Shown: in pieces, positions 9,543-19,408 of the stretch
Position numbering within the stretch: position 1 is the stretch's first letter
Layout: each line of letters opens with the position of its first letter
Source of the DNA: Albugo candida
Taxonomy: Eukaryota; Oomycota; Peronosporomycetes; Albuginales; Albuginaceae
DNA: 64,000 bases
Assembly (NCBI GenBank): GCA_905220665.1
Contig: CAJNAR010000021.1
Coordinates: 186,001 to 250,000, forward strand
Reading direction: 5' to 3'
Position numbers and translations under genes: made by a program
The notes under the pieces: generated by a model
Told to the model about the DNA's origin: nothing
The model's database searches: none
What the model saw: the letters and a program-made list of their open reading frames with translations, nothing else

Positions 9543-11547
9543 ATGAAACGATTTTTTGGGCATCAGACATTGAATGATGAGGATGCAAGAATTGGCGATC
9601 TTCAGAGTGACGACTCGGAAGGCTCGGAAGACATCGATAGAGTGCAGCAGATTCCTTCTTCTTCTCCAATCTCCTCTATCGGTAGTATCCATAGCTCCAT
9701 AGAAGCATCTCTCTCATCTCAGGAGACCACATTTCCGGCTAAACGACTCCATGACACCAAGCAGATCAGGAGTAAGCACGATAGCAGTAGTCACAGCTCC
9801 TCAACCACCAGCAAGAAATGGTACGCTGACAGCGATGATGAGAAGGAAGACGAGTCACAATCTTCATCAAGCTGCGAGCCAAAAGCTGCATTCGAAACTA
9901 GTGATAGCAATCGCACTATGTATGCATCGAGGGCTAAGAAGCAAGAGCGCAAAATGTCAAACGACGAAAATATAACGCGAGCAGCAATTGCGTTACGTTC
10001 TGTCACACGGGAGACGAAAACCACGGCACATGCGCGGAGAATCCTTTCAAAAACAAACGATATCCTTCTGCAGGAAAAAGAGACTGTAGGAGACATATAC
10101 GACGACAAAAGTAGTCTTCAACGAAAGGATACTCCCGCTTTCAGGAAACATGTCGATACCGAGATTCCAATCACAAAGTCTCGAGATGTAGCACGTCATG
10201 TCGTTGACACTTGGCAGAACTCGAATTTGAAGTCTATTGGAAAAATGAATTCAGTCAACTCACCGAAAGCGATTTTTGGCTCCTTTCGGGGAATCACCAG
10301 TCAGAATAAAACACTGGGGGCTTTTGCAGGCAAGTCTGAAAATGGGGTCGTAGTGGAGGGATGGCTCCGTCAGAAACAACGTCGTGGTGTGAAAGGGCTG
10401 AAAAAATGGAATTCACGTTATTACGTCGTGTATGCAGAAACCAACGAAATTCGATACTATGCGGATCTGGTGGCATCCGCGTGGGGCTCCATACCGTTGA
10501 ATGAGATTGGATCGATTTCAGCACGACTGATCCAGAACGTGGAAAAGCTGAGTCATCCGAAATACAAAGGATGTCGCTTTGACATAAAATGCCGAAATAG
10601 CTGGGGTACTCATTACGCAGACGATTATGTGAGCCATGATAGTTCGAGTAGTCTTCCAGGTATCCGTCCGTATGAGAACGGCGATAGTATCGGTGACAGT
10701 ACAAAGTCCAGCACAAGAGTATATAGTTTGATTGCTGACTCTCCTCAGACAGCCAGCTTGTGGGTGAGTATGATCGCTTCCCTTATTCTTCCAAGTCCAG
10801 GTAGCCCGAAGGGGGAAGTACGGGATCACATTTCAAATCGCGTTGGAGATAAAAGCGCACCGGACGATACAGTTCCCTGGCTGGTGAAATGCGCGGTTGA
10901 CTATATATACAAATCAACTCCTGGAATCGAGACTCCTCTATTTTATGAAGAGAACGCTGACACTGATAAGCTTGAGGTACGATGTATCCATTTATCCAGA
11001 GCGTCATCTTGAATGACCTGATTCACTAGATCTGCATGAATCTCCTTCAAGTGCCAAACGAAGAAAAACCCGGAAACATAGAGATCGACAAACTTCTCAA
11101 CGTCGTCACTGCTGGTGCAATTGTCAAGATGTGGCTCGAGAAAATGGAACAACCGATCGTACCCTTTGCTCTATACCCGGAATTTGAGATGATTGCGATA
11201 GAGGCTAAAGAAAACCCCGCTGATGCCATCGGTAGTCTCAAAACATTGCGTGAAAAGCTTCCGGCCAAAAATCGGTGAGTGAGCTGTTCTTTGTCGTCTC
11301 ATTTGAAATTGTGTGACCATTGTTTCCCAGTGCGAGTCTCATCTGTCTGCTGTTCCATTTAAACGATATCAGTGCATACGCCTCCAAAAACAAGATGGAT
11401 GCGTCATATCTCGCAAAACTGTTCTCAAAGTTCATAGTACGACCACAAAAACCAACGCAAAGTGACAACACTGAAGCAATCCATTGGCTTCTTAGCGACA
11501 TCATCACTCAGATTGACGATTACATCGATGAAAAGGAGACTGGTTGA
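9543..11547 (+). CDS. PH-domain plus degenerate RhoGAP-domain protein
   Basis: Join 9543-10976, 11030-11274, 11331-11547: 631 aa, introns 53 and 56 nt. The first 260 residues are Ser/charged and probably disordered. A PH domain follows at about residues 265-420: VVEGWLRQKQRRGVKGLKKW, NSRYYVVYAE and a terminal SLWVSMIASL helix, with a polar insert. A RhoGAP-like helical domain occupies about 450-625: VPWLVKCAVDYIYKS at its start and KMWLEKMEQPIVPFALYPEF matching the K.FLRELPEPL region. The usual GIFRxxG arginine-finger loop reads TPLFYEENA, so the catalytic Arg is replaced. The FLRELP Arg and the NLA Asn are not conserved either. It may bind Rho GTPases without accelerating hydrolysis. ATG 9543 was chosen because upstream codons in this frame overlap the divergent ankyrin gene. 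It converges with the pseudokinase 34 bp away. Confidence 0.75.
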
Positions 11548-11581
11548 TCTTACAAGAGGCCTTGTGTCTTGATAACGATAT

Positions 11582-13747
11582 TCAAAGCTGACTTTTCACC
11601 GCTTGAAGTGCGACGACAAGATCTTTAGCACAAGGCCTCATGTGTGGTACTACCGAAAGGCATAGACTAATTACATCACGAATACCCTGTGGAGCTGATA
11701 TAAATGCCGGATGATGCTCGTGTGGGGCTAACATCTCGTGTTTTCGCATTCGCCTAATGAGCTCCAGGTCAGCAAGAGTACTTCCCATATCATCAATAAG
11801 GGTCTTGAATGGCGTATTTCGCGTCCATATTTCCCCAATGATGACGCCAAGTGTATACATATTGGCCAGAAATGGATCGATACTCTTCTCACCTTTGACG
11901 ACTTCCGGTGCTGACCATGCGACTTCACCGCTTCCAAAAGAGAATTCGTTCGTCTTACGGCTAAAGCTGATTTCCTTTGACGATGATTCCAAGTGGAACA
12001 GACTTATTTTTGCTGTTTTGACTCCATTCACGAGCACGGATCGACTTGTGAATTGACGAACATACACATCGTTCTCGTGAAGATGGCTCAACGCTAACGC
12101 AATATCGAGACACATTTGCAGCTTTGCTACATTATCCATCTCTAGCGCTGCGTCATGTAAAGCGATACCCAATGAGCCTTTCTCCATATATTCCGTGACA
12201 ATCGTCAAACAAGCTCCAGCACGCCACGTATGACCAATCATACTAACAATGTTCTCATGTTTAATGGATGCGAGCTGTATCAGGTAGCGAAATAATCTAT
12301 TTCCCTCGTTCATATCGTCACCCACGATTCTCACCTTCTTTGCTACTACACGACAGGTATCCAGCTCTCCAAGCCAAAAATCGTTTGGGTTTATAGCTTC
12401 GATAAGATTCAAAGCATTTGCATCGATCTCGAGAAGTTGCACGGAACCTCTTCTACTCTGAAAACTCTCGCTGATTGATGAACGAAGTAATTTGGTCGAC
12501 CTCGAGAAATTCTCTTCTAATGGAGCGGTTGCGTTGATGACACTTAGTCTTACGACCATCGCTGCTAGTGCAAGCCCGCCAATGATACCACAACTGACAA
12601 CAATGAGTAGGATCCAAATCGAAAATGTTGATGACGTCGTTTTCCCTTTCCTGGAAGCCGCATTGCTGGAAGCTACTCGGGACTCTGGTCGTTGGGATAC
12701 CTCGTAACATACCACATGTTTATTTGTGCTGCCTGGATCATCAGCGTGGGAGTCTTGACTTTGTGAATTGCAGTATGGATCGAAAATAGCGTCTGTGAAT
12801 ATATCAGTGCGTTTGGATAGATCACTTAGTGATTCAAATTGTGCTTGCGTGAGAATGGTTCTAGCACCCGCTTTCAAATGCACGCCATCACTACGACAAT
12901 GACATTAGCTTCTCCAATAGAAAGTGAAAATGGAGCTTACATCTTGTAGCTCTTTTCGACTTTCAAGCGTCGTATGAATGTTGGGATACTTGGAAAGCTC
13001 ACATCGAGAGTACTGCACAAAAAATGCCGATCGTAAGCACTCCTTCTACCGTGATATCAATATCTCGCATACATTCTTCTCCAATGAGGTGTTTGGGTAG
13101 TCACAATTTCTAAATCGGACAATTCCGTGCCACTTATCTCCCTACAAGGCGTCAATCCATCAAAATGCGTCTTTAGAGTCGGTTTGAATTGACACGCACA
13201 GAGTTTCGATGGATGCAGGCAAGTGGAGAATCAACGTCTGATCCTGAAAAGTGATATTCTCAAAAGCTCTACGTTAGTGAGTATATCAGCAAAAGACGAT
13301 ACGATGATTGTAGGAGCATTTTCATACAGCGAATCCAAAGCTGACAAGTGAGTAAACGCGTTGGTCGAGATAGACATTGGTACACGGGTCTTGAAGCCTT
13401 GTGAAACAAAGGACCTACGACAAATCGAGCACTCAGCGCTTGTTGTTTCATATTTGAATAGCTTTTGTGTACAATGAAGTCAAAAGTGGTGCGTCTAATT
13501 CCTGAATTACACTTTGTGCGAGATTGTTGGAATGAATGCGAAGTTTAGTGACGTCTGACAACAGATCAACGGATATCACAAAATCCTGGCATTTGGCTTC
13601 GAAGAGACTCCGATATGCCGAAATGACAAGTAGCTGGTTCTGTAACAAATCAGAGCATTTCAAATCGAATGTGCTTGCAGACGATCTCGCCACAAAGAAA
13701 GAGAGTGTAGCAATGTGCCAGCTCCACCACAATTGAATGCATTTCAT
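11582..13747 (-). CDS. Receptor-like TKL pseudokinase with signal peptide, LRR-like ectodomain and TM
   Basis: Complement of join 11582-12890, 12941-13012, 13073-13141, 13200-13268, 13328-13414, 13473-13747: 626 aa, five introns of 50-60 nt. It starts with a signal peptide (MKCIQLWWSWHIATLSFFVA). Leucine-rich segments follow, partly encoded exon by exon: LLSDVTKLRIHSNNLAQSVI, LSALDSLAFENITF, LPASIETLEISGTELSDLEI. A TM helix lies at about residues 280-305 (SIWILLIVVSCGIIGGLALA). The kinase fold begins near residue 355 (VVAKKVRI keeps the Lys; KHENIVSMIGH; APEV kept). Catalytic motifs are lost: HRD is VRQ, the loop Asn is Ser (FTSRSVLV), and DFG is LFH. It is most likely a catalytically dead cell-surface receptor that could scaffold active kinases. 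No ligand can be named. The call is firm for architecture and inferred for role. Confidence 0.82.
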
Positions 13748-14073
13748 TGATTACAGATGTACGTTATATAAAGTTTCTAAAGCTAAAGGATGGTCTCAAC
13801 CAGCCATGATTTCACAGCATTGCTGCACGTGTTTGCTACCCACCTCCAATCGCCTCTACAAGAGGATTCTCTCATTGTATCGCCCCATTTATACCCAATA
13901 CAATAACAAACATTGCGTCACGCTGTTACATTCCGTGCTATATATTGGAGCAATTTGACATGGAAATTTTGTAGTCCTACAACTGCGTTCAGCTGGCAAA
14001 GTACACTATTTGTACACTGACTGGAATTAGAAACCTTTTGTTAGGTTCGATGTGACCGGTAAACGAACACACG
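13748..14073. promoter_or_regulatory. Shared divergent promoter region
   Basis: 326 bp between the ATGs of the divergent receptor pseudokinase (minus) and the PWWP-JAMM gene (plus). It must hold both core promoters. No distinct element was recognised. Confidence 0.5.
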
Positions 14074-17000
14074 ATGCAGGAAGTAAAATCGGACTCTGCG
14101 ATACCAAATGTGTCACGAGTTAGCATGCCTTTTCTGCCTTCTGCATCAAGCAATAAGGAAAACAAGCATTCTGAGCAATCAACCCCTGCAGTAAAACCTA
14201 TACACAGCAAGAATCAACATGAAATAGACACAGAATCACACAAAAATAGCGCGCTCCATCACGCTATTCAAGCCAACAAAATGACTAGTAGTGCCACATC
14301 CAGCACCATACAGCAGAAACTGAACGATTTTGATGTCGTTTGGGCTAAAATGAAAGGGTATCCATGGTGGCCAGCGCTGTTTTTCTGGACCAAACAAGCG
14401 CTAGAAAAAGCTGGATTCCGCTCCTGTTTCTCAAGTGCGTTCGATTTCATCAGAATTTCCAAAGCGACGTATAGTGATTCAAGTATACCGAAAGAGTGTC
14501 TAGTTTTGTTTCTCGATAAGTTCAACTTTAGCGTACTTTCCTTTTTGCCTGGAAGAACAATTCGGCCGTTTACGGCAACGTATGACTCGACTCTCAAACA
14601 ATGTATGAAAGATCTAAAAATGAAGCGCTTTGTATCAAAAAGAAGACTCTTTTTCATTGCATTGAAAAAAGCGGAGATTTTGGTCCATTCAAGCAAGATG
14701 GAACTCGATGAAGACTGGAATGCCATCGAGGAACTCAATCTCAGTGAATGTCTCATGGATTCCTCGATACAAGTCAAAACCGAAGATAAACCCGAGAAGG
14801 CTACAAAGAAGGAGGTACAGCCGAAACGGATCAAAAGGAAGCGAGATGCATCCAACACACCGATCAAGCAGGAAAACGTCGCGATAGAGGTATGTCCGGA
14901 TGCAACAGTGAACTTCGCCTCATCGGAAACACAACTCGATGCAGAGATGAAATGCGCGGAAAAGAAAATTGAAGCAGAGGCTGTTTTTGTATCAGAGGCG
15001 ACGGCTTTTCGACCGGATATTGCACCTTTGTCTACAATCTGGACGATCGATAACGTCCAGAGCTTTCACACGAATAGCCAAGATGTGGTCTGGGACAGCA
15101 AAGTGTACATTGAAACCTGCAAGCAGAGTCCTGCAGAGATAGAGGAGAGTGTTCCTGCGACCAAAAATTCTCGAAATGGAAGAGAGGATGGACGAGCGTG
15201 CAGAAAGAATGCTTTCAAATTGCAACAGTTGCGGCAGGCTCTTCGATCTGGTGATCTAAACCCTCATACAATGGTACAATGTACTGCTTATGCTGATACA
15301 AGCGGCGATAGAGATGTTGAGGAGTCTCCGTTTCGAATTGTTGTGCATCCGGACGTAGTTTTTATCTGCGATTTACATGCACACCTGGCAACTTGTGAGA
15401 TAATTGGGTTTCTAGCTGGTCGGTGGGTCGAGAAAACGAAAACGCTGTATATCCAGGCCGCATTTCCCTGTCGATCATTGACCGTTGATGGTGACGATGG
15501 AGCGACGGATGTTGAGATGGACCCGGAAAGTGAACTTCTTGTCCGTAATATCATCACACAAGTGAAGCTAGAAGTCGTGGGATGGTATCATTCCCATCCA
15601 ACGTTCGCTCCTGATCCTTCCGTCAGAGACATTGAGAATCAAACAAGCTATCAGCATCTCTTCCAACGTGGATGTCAGCTTCCAGGACCGTCTCAGTGTT
15701 TGTCCCTACCCGCGTCAGCAAAAGCGAGTAAAAGTACCTGGACTTGTGTTGAACCTTTTGTCGGTTTAATCGTTGGAACGTATGACCCAAAACGCAGCAA
15801 TCCTGTGAGTTTATTCAGATACTTTCACACTCGTGCAGACGACTGTACCTCGACATGCACCACATCCCAGAGCATTTGTCTTCCTTATGAGTTTGTACCC
15901 AGTATTCCAGTCCACTGTAAGGTCCTTGCAGAGGAAAATCGGCAAAGGCTGCTACAAGCGACAATGTATCCAAGTGTATACAGGAACTTATTCCCTTTTC
16001 GACAACTTCAGCTCGTTCCTTTGATACAATTGAATGACGAGTCTTCACGGACGAGGAAATCGACAGCCAATCGCTCATTGAAGCAAACCAAACGAAGTGA
16101 ATTGAAAAGCGCCCGACTGAATAAAAGACCACCAAAACGTAATTTATTGCTGCCAGATTCGAAGCAAGACGCCGGAAAAAGACTAAAAGAATCACTGAAA
16201 CGACCGCTGCAACAAAGTAAAAAAGAAAAGGTCGAAAGCGAAACGACGGTAATTGTGATCCTAAGAGACCGAGATACAGCCTCATCAGTGGTAAAAGACG
16301 ACTCCCAGTTGGTTTCAAAGGATCTTGGAGATAGTCATGCTGATCAGATACTAAATGGAGTTAAACAGAGCAAGCCAAATTGTCTCAAAACTTCAATCCA
16401 GTCTCACGAATGGAGCAAGTGTGATCTCAATTCCAAGCCGTCTTTGACGGAACCCTCGAGTGAATTGGCTGTGCCAAAGTCTGATGGTTCAGCGACTTCA
16501 GAGCTTGATGCTGAAGCCACAAAGAATGCTTGTGATCTACTTGACGAACGAAAAAAGTCACCATCAGAAATTCTCGTTAGTGCCAACAATACCCGAAAAT
16601 CGGATAGCGTAATTGATCCGGGAATGAATGAAAAAATGCGTCACGGCTTGAGTCGGACCAATTGCGGGAACAATCTGAAACAACTAACAGGTACTCAAAT
16701 GGACGGTTTGGCGAAGAATATGATAATTGCAAACATTTCTGGAAGAAGACGAAATCGCAAGGCATCTCGACCCATAAAGAGAGTGATTGATCATGTGGCG
16801 CCATCCATCTCCAAGCCATCCGAGCCGCATTTCGTCGTGTTCGATGAGTCATTGTATCAAAAAGTATCGGATATCATCCATGTAGACGCTAACGCTGTAT
16901 GCAGACCTCAAAAAGTATCGTTGAGCGGTTCTTATCGATCGACGGATTTCCAAATTGAAGCCGCAGTGGTCAAAGACGAAAGTCTACAACGAACGGGAAA

Positions 17001-17595
17001 ACCGATCTCAGACAGCCAAGCGGTAGCAACGATAGAAGCACCTTTAGTACCCGTTCCATCATCCGAGCTTCATCTCCCATTGCAGCACAATCCTTCTCGG
17101 GAAGCAGGAAATCACCCAAGTATATCTCCAGCCGATCGTAAAAGCAGCACTGATTGCACCCACGAAAGAGATCGAATCGATGGTAGAAGACCTCAACGCA
17201 GGAGTTCGGCCAAATACGGCTCCAAATTAGGACGCTTGCATGATAAACGACACCAACATCTTCACTCACTGCGAACCCGTTACGGCGAAAGTATTCAAAA
17301 TTGCGTCGAACAAGTTGTGGCTCTGATTGATTATTACTGCAAGTTTGGTCGTCGCACAGAACTGCACCAAATCTGGAAATCACGAGTCACCAAAATTGAA
17401 AAGCTTGAGATTTCGTTGATGGAAAATGTAAAGAAATTGAATCTCCCAGTGGATTTGCGAGTTGCGTTCGTTAAAGTAGGTTGGCTATTGCTCATCCTCC
17501 GATTGATCCTTCTTACATTCGTGTGCTCGTGGTAGGATGTCATCGCGTATCTGTCGGTATCGTGGGATGCACATGATCAGAGTAGCATGTGTTGA
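14074..17595 (+). CDS. PWWP-domain plus JAMM/MPN+ metalloprotease-domain protein
   Basis: Join 14074-17475, 17536-17595 (intron 60 nt): 1,153 aa. A PWWP domain starts near residue 86 (FDVVWAKMKGYPWWPALFFW), a chromatin reader fold that binds methyl-lysine nucleosomes and DNA. An MPN domain lies at about 418-530 with an intact JAMM zinc site: E442 in CEIIGFLAG, then H506-S-H508 ... S516-V-R-D519 in GWYHSHPTFAPDPSVRD. This arrangement marks active deubiquitinases or isopeptidases of the MYSM1/MPND/BRCC36/AMSH clan. The rest is basic, Lys/Ser-rich and probably disordered. A C-terminal helical segment (GRRTELHQIWKSRVTKIEKL) carries the last splice into DVIAYLSVSWDAHDQ. I infer a chromatin-targeted deubiquitinase, perhaps for histones. 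Known relatives pair MPN with SANT/SWIRM or RAMA domains, so PWWP pairing is notable. It converges with the next gene 26 bp away. Confidence 0.82.
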
Positions 17596-17621
17596 TTGCC
17601 ATCAGCCAAACAGCTTGGACC

Positions 17622-19334
17622 TCATAGAATGGAAAGTTCTTCCTCATACTTGCTAGCGCGTCGTAAGATCGACTTGGCTATCCCTGCGGGATTTGTTCCC
17701 ATACTTGATTTTTTATGCACAGTATCGGCAGTGGAGCGGATGGAAGTAGGAGGCGTATCTTTGTAAAAATCACAATATGCCCATTTTTGGCTGAAACAAA
17801 GCCGCTGGTTGCGACCATACACGCCACGTTCTCCTGCATCTACCTCGACGATCGCGTTCGTACCTATCCTTCGAGCATGTCCTTGAGATGGATTGACAAT
17901 TCCTGGTGGCTCCGTCCGCACGCGTTCCTCCCGTTGGCTCGGAACAGGTTCCATAGTCGATTCAAGTGTGGGTCTGATCAAGTCTTTCAAGGCGTCTCGT
18001 TCAGCACGCTTCTTTCCTGCCAATTCCAAGCCAGGAACTTTAAGTGTGTGTTTCGGCATCGACGGAGGTGCTGTTCGACGGCCACATTGCAATTGTATTT
18101 TTCCATTTGTTCTTTTGTTGATACTCAGTCTGGACAGCCATTTATTCTTGATCCAGCGCGCAAGTTCCCGGACACAAATTGGAATCTCCTGCACATTCGA
18201 TTTGGCCACAAGCATGATAGTGCGTCCAATAGATGCATCAAGAATAACCCTGGGAGACGGCACTGGCAACATTGCGATGATCTTGCAGCGAATGATGAGA
18301 AAAATGCGGTCAAAAGACAATGTCTCTCGTACCTTGAGAAGGTAATAGATTCTATCAATTTCCAGTACACCGCGTTTATTGTGCAAGCATGCTCCTAGCG
18401 CGTGATTCAGAACGTGCAAACCTGTTTCCTCGGTGAATCGTCGAATGGATGCGATATGTTTCATATCTCGATTATTCAGAATGCTGATGAGCGCATTACA
18501 TTGGCTATGATCTGAATACGACTTTAGAAACTCGAGCAGTTCTTGTCGCAAATGTCCAAGAGCGATTGTACGGCTTGAAAGCGGCTGAATAGATCGGAAT
18601 GTTGCATTCGTTTCTGTGGGCTTCTCAGTCGATTCCTCGTGCGCTGTCTGTGTGGCTACATTTTCTGGCCGACAGATTCTGACTTGTTTGGTCTCGGAAT
18701 CAACCGCTTGTGAAGTTGTGACGATTCCTTTCGATTTGTCTTTAGTATCGGCAACTTGGATCGATTTTGGACTATTCGATCCAGAAATGAATCGAATCGA
18801 TCGCTTCTTAGTTGTGAGCGCTTTTGTGTGCTTTACGTGCTTATCTGCTTTTATTGGACAACTGCGAGACACATTGCTATCTTTCTTACCCTTGAGCATA
18901 GCAATCATATTGTCAATGATCTCATCCTCTTCCATTTTCTCTTCCTTCCCATCGGGAAAATGCACCACGTACACGTTCTCATACGGCAAAAAGCATTTCA
19001 CAACCCCTTTCGTTTCGCTGTTTCTTCGAACAATACAAAGGCCGACATAACGTGAGGAAGTGTCATGGAGAGCCTCAATCTGAAAGTCGCTTTTCTGCTT
19101 GATTATTTGAAACTTTGCGTGCATTGCGATTATCTCACCACGAGTGTAGAATTCCAACCCAATTTTTGGTATGTAAATTGTATAGCGATCCCATTTCGAG
19201 TCATATCGGGTGATCCAGCCTGTAATTCCTTGCTCTTTTGATTTGATCACACGTGATCCCACGAAACCAAACTCATCTCGCTGCAGGTTCATCCCGTCGC
19301 TGGTCAGCGATGTGACTGGTATAAAATGCAGCAT
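17622..19334 (-). CDS. Tudor-like plus TFIIS N-terminal (LW) domain protein
   Basis: Complement of join 17622-18281, 18333-19334: 553 aa after removing a 51-nt in-frame intron (18282-18332). Evidence for the intron is that skipping it restores the LW helix: YYLLK joins IIAMLPVPSPRVILDASIGR, matching the L..L..LPIT...L..S.IG pattern. Two Tudor/chromo-like barrels sit at the N-terminus: GITGWITRYDSKWDRYTIYI and VYVVHFPDGKEEKMEEDEI. A basic linker follows, then the TFIIS-N domain at about 285-370, and a disordered tail. TFIIS-N domains dock disordered ligands of elongation factors. A Tudor reader coupled to TFIIS-N suggests a role in transcription elongation or chromatin, which is inference. The start ATG 19334 sits 74 bp after the transporter gene's end at 19409. 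Confidence 0.68.
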   Translation of the reverse strand: MLHFIPVTSLTSDGMNLQRDEFGFVGSRVIKSKEQGITGWITRYDSKWDRYTIYIPKIGLEFYTRGEIIAMHAKFQIIKQKSDFQIEALHDTSSRYVGLCIVRRNSETKGVVKCFLPYENVYVVHFPDGKEEKMEEDEIIDNMIAMLKGKKDSNVSRSCPIKADKHVKHTKALTTKKRSIRFISGSNSPKSIQVADTKDKSKGIVTTSQAVDSETKQVRICRPENVATQTAHEESTEKPTETNATFRSIQPLSSRTIALGHLRQELLEFLKSYSDHSQCNALISILNNRDMKHIASIRRFTEETGLHVLNHALGACLHNKRGVLEIDRIYYLLKVRETLSFDRIFLIIRCKIIAMLPVPSPRVILDASIGRTIMLVAKSNVQEIPICVRELARWIKNKWLSRLSINKRTNGKIQLQCGRRTAPPSMPKHTLKVPGLELAGKKRAERDALKDLIRPTLESTMEPVPSQREERVRTEPPGIVNPSQGHARRIGTNAIVEVDAGERGVYGRNQRLCFSQKWAYCDFYKDTPPTSIRSTADTVHKKSSMGTNPAGIAKSILRRASKYEEELSIL

Positions 19335-19408
19335 GTAACGGATCGCTGTTTTTTAGGAGTAAGCGCTTTAAGAAAAAAAGAAAAAGAGTTTTATATATTG
19401 CGATTCTG

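Noticed and set aside
15815..16318. 167-codon minus-strand ORF
   Set aside because: Antisense shadow of the PWWP-JAMM coding region.
17715..18398. 227-codon plus-strand ORF
   Set aside because: It is antisense to the Tudor/TFIIS-N gene, with codon pattern and composition of a shadow frame.
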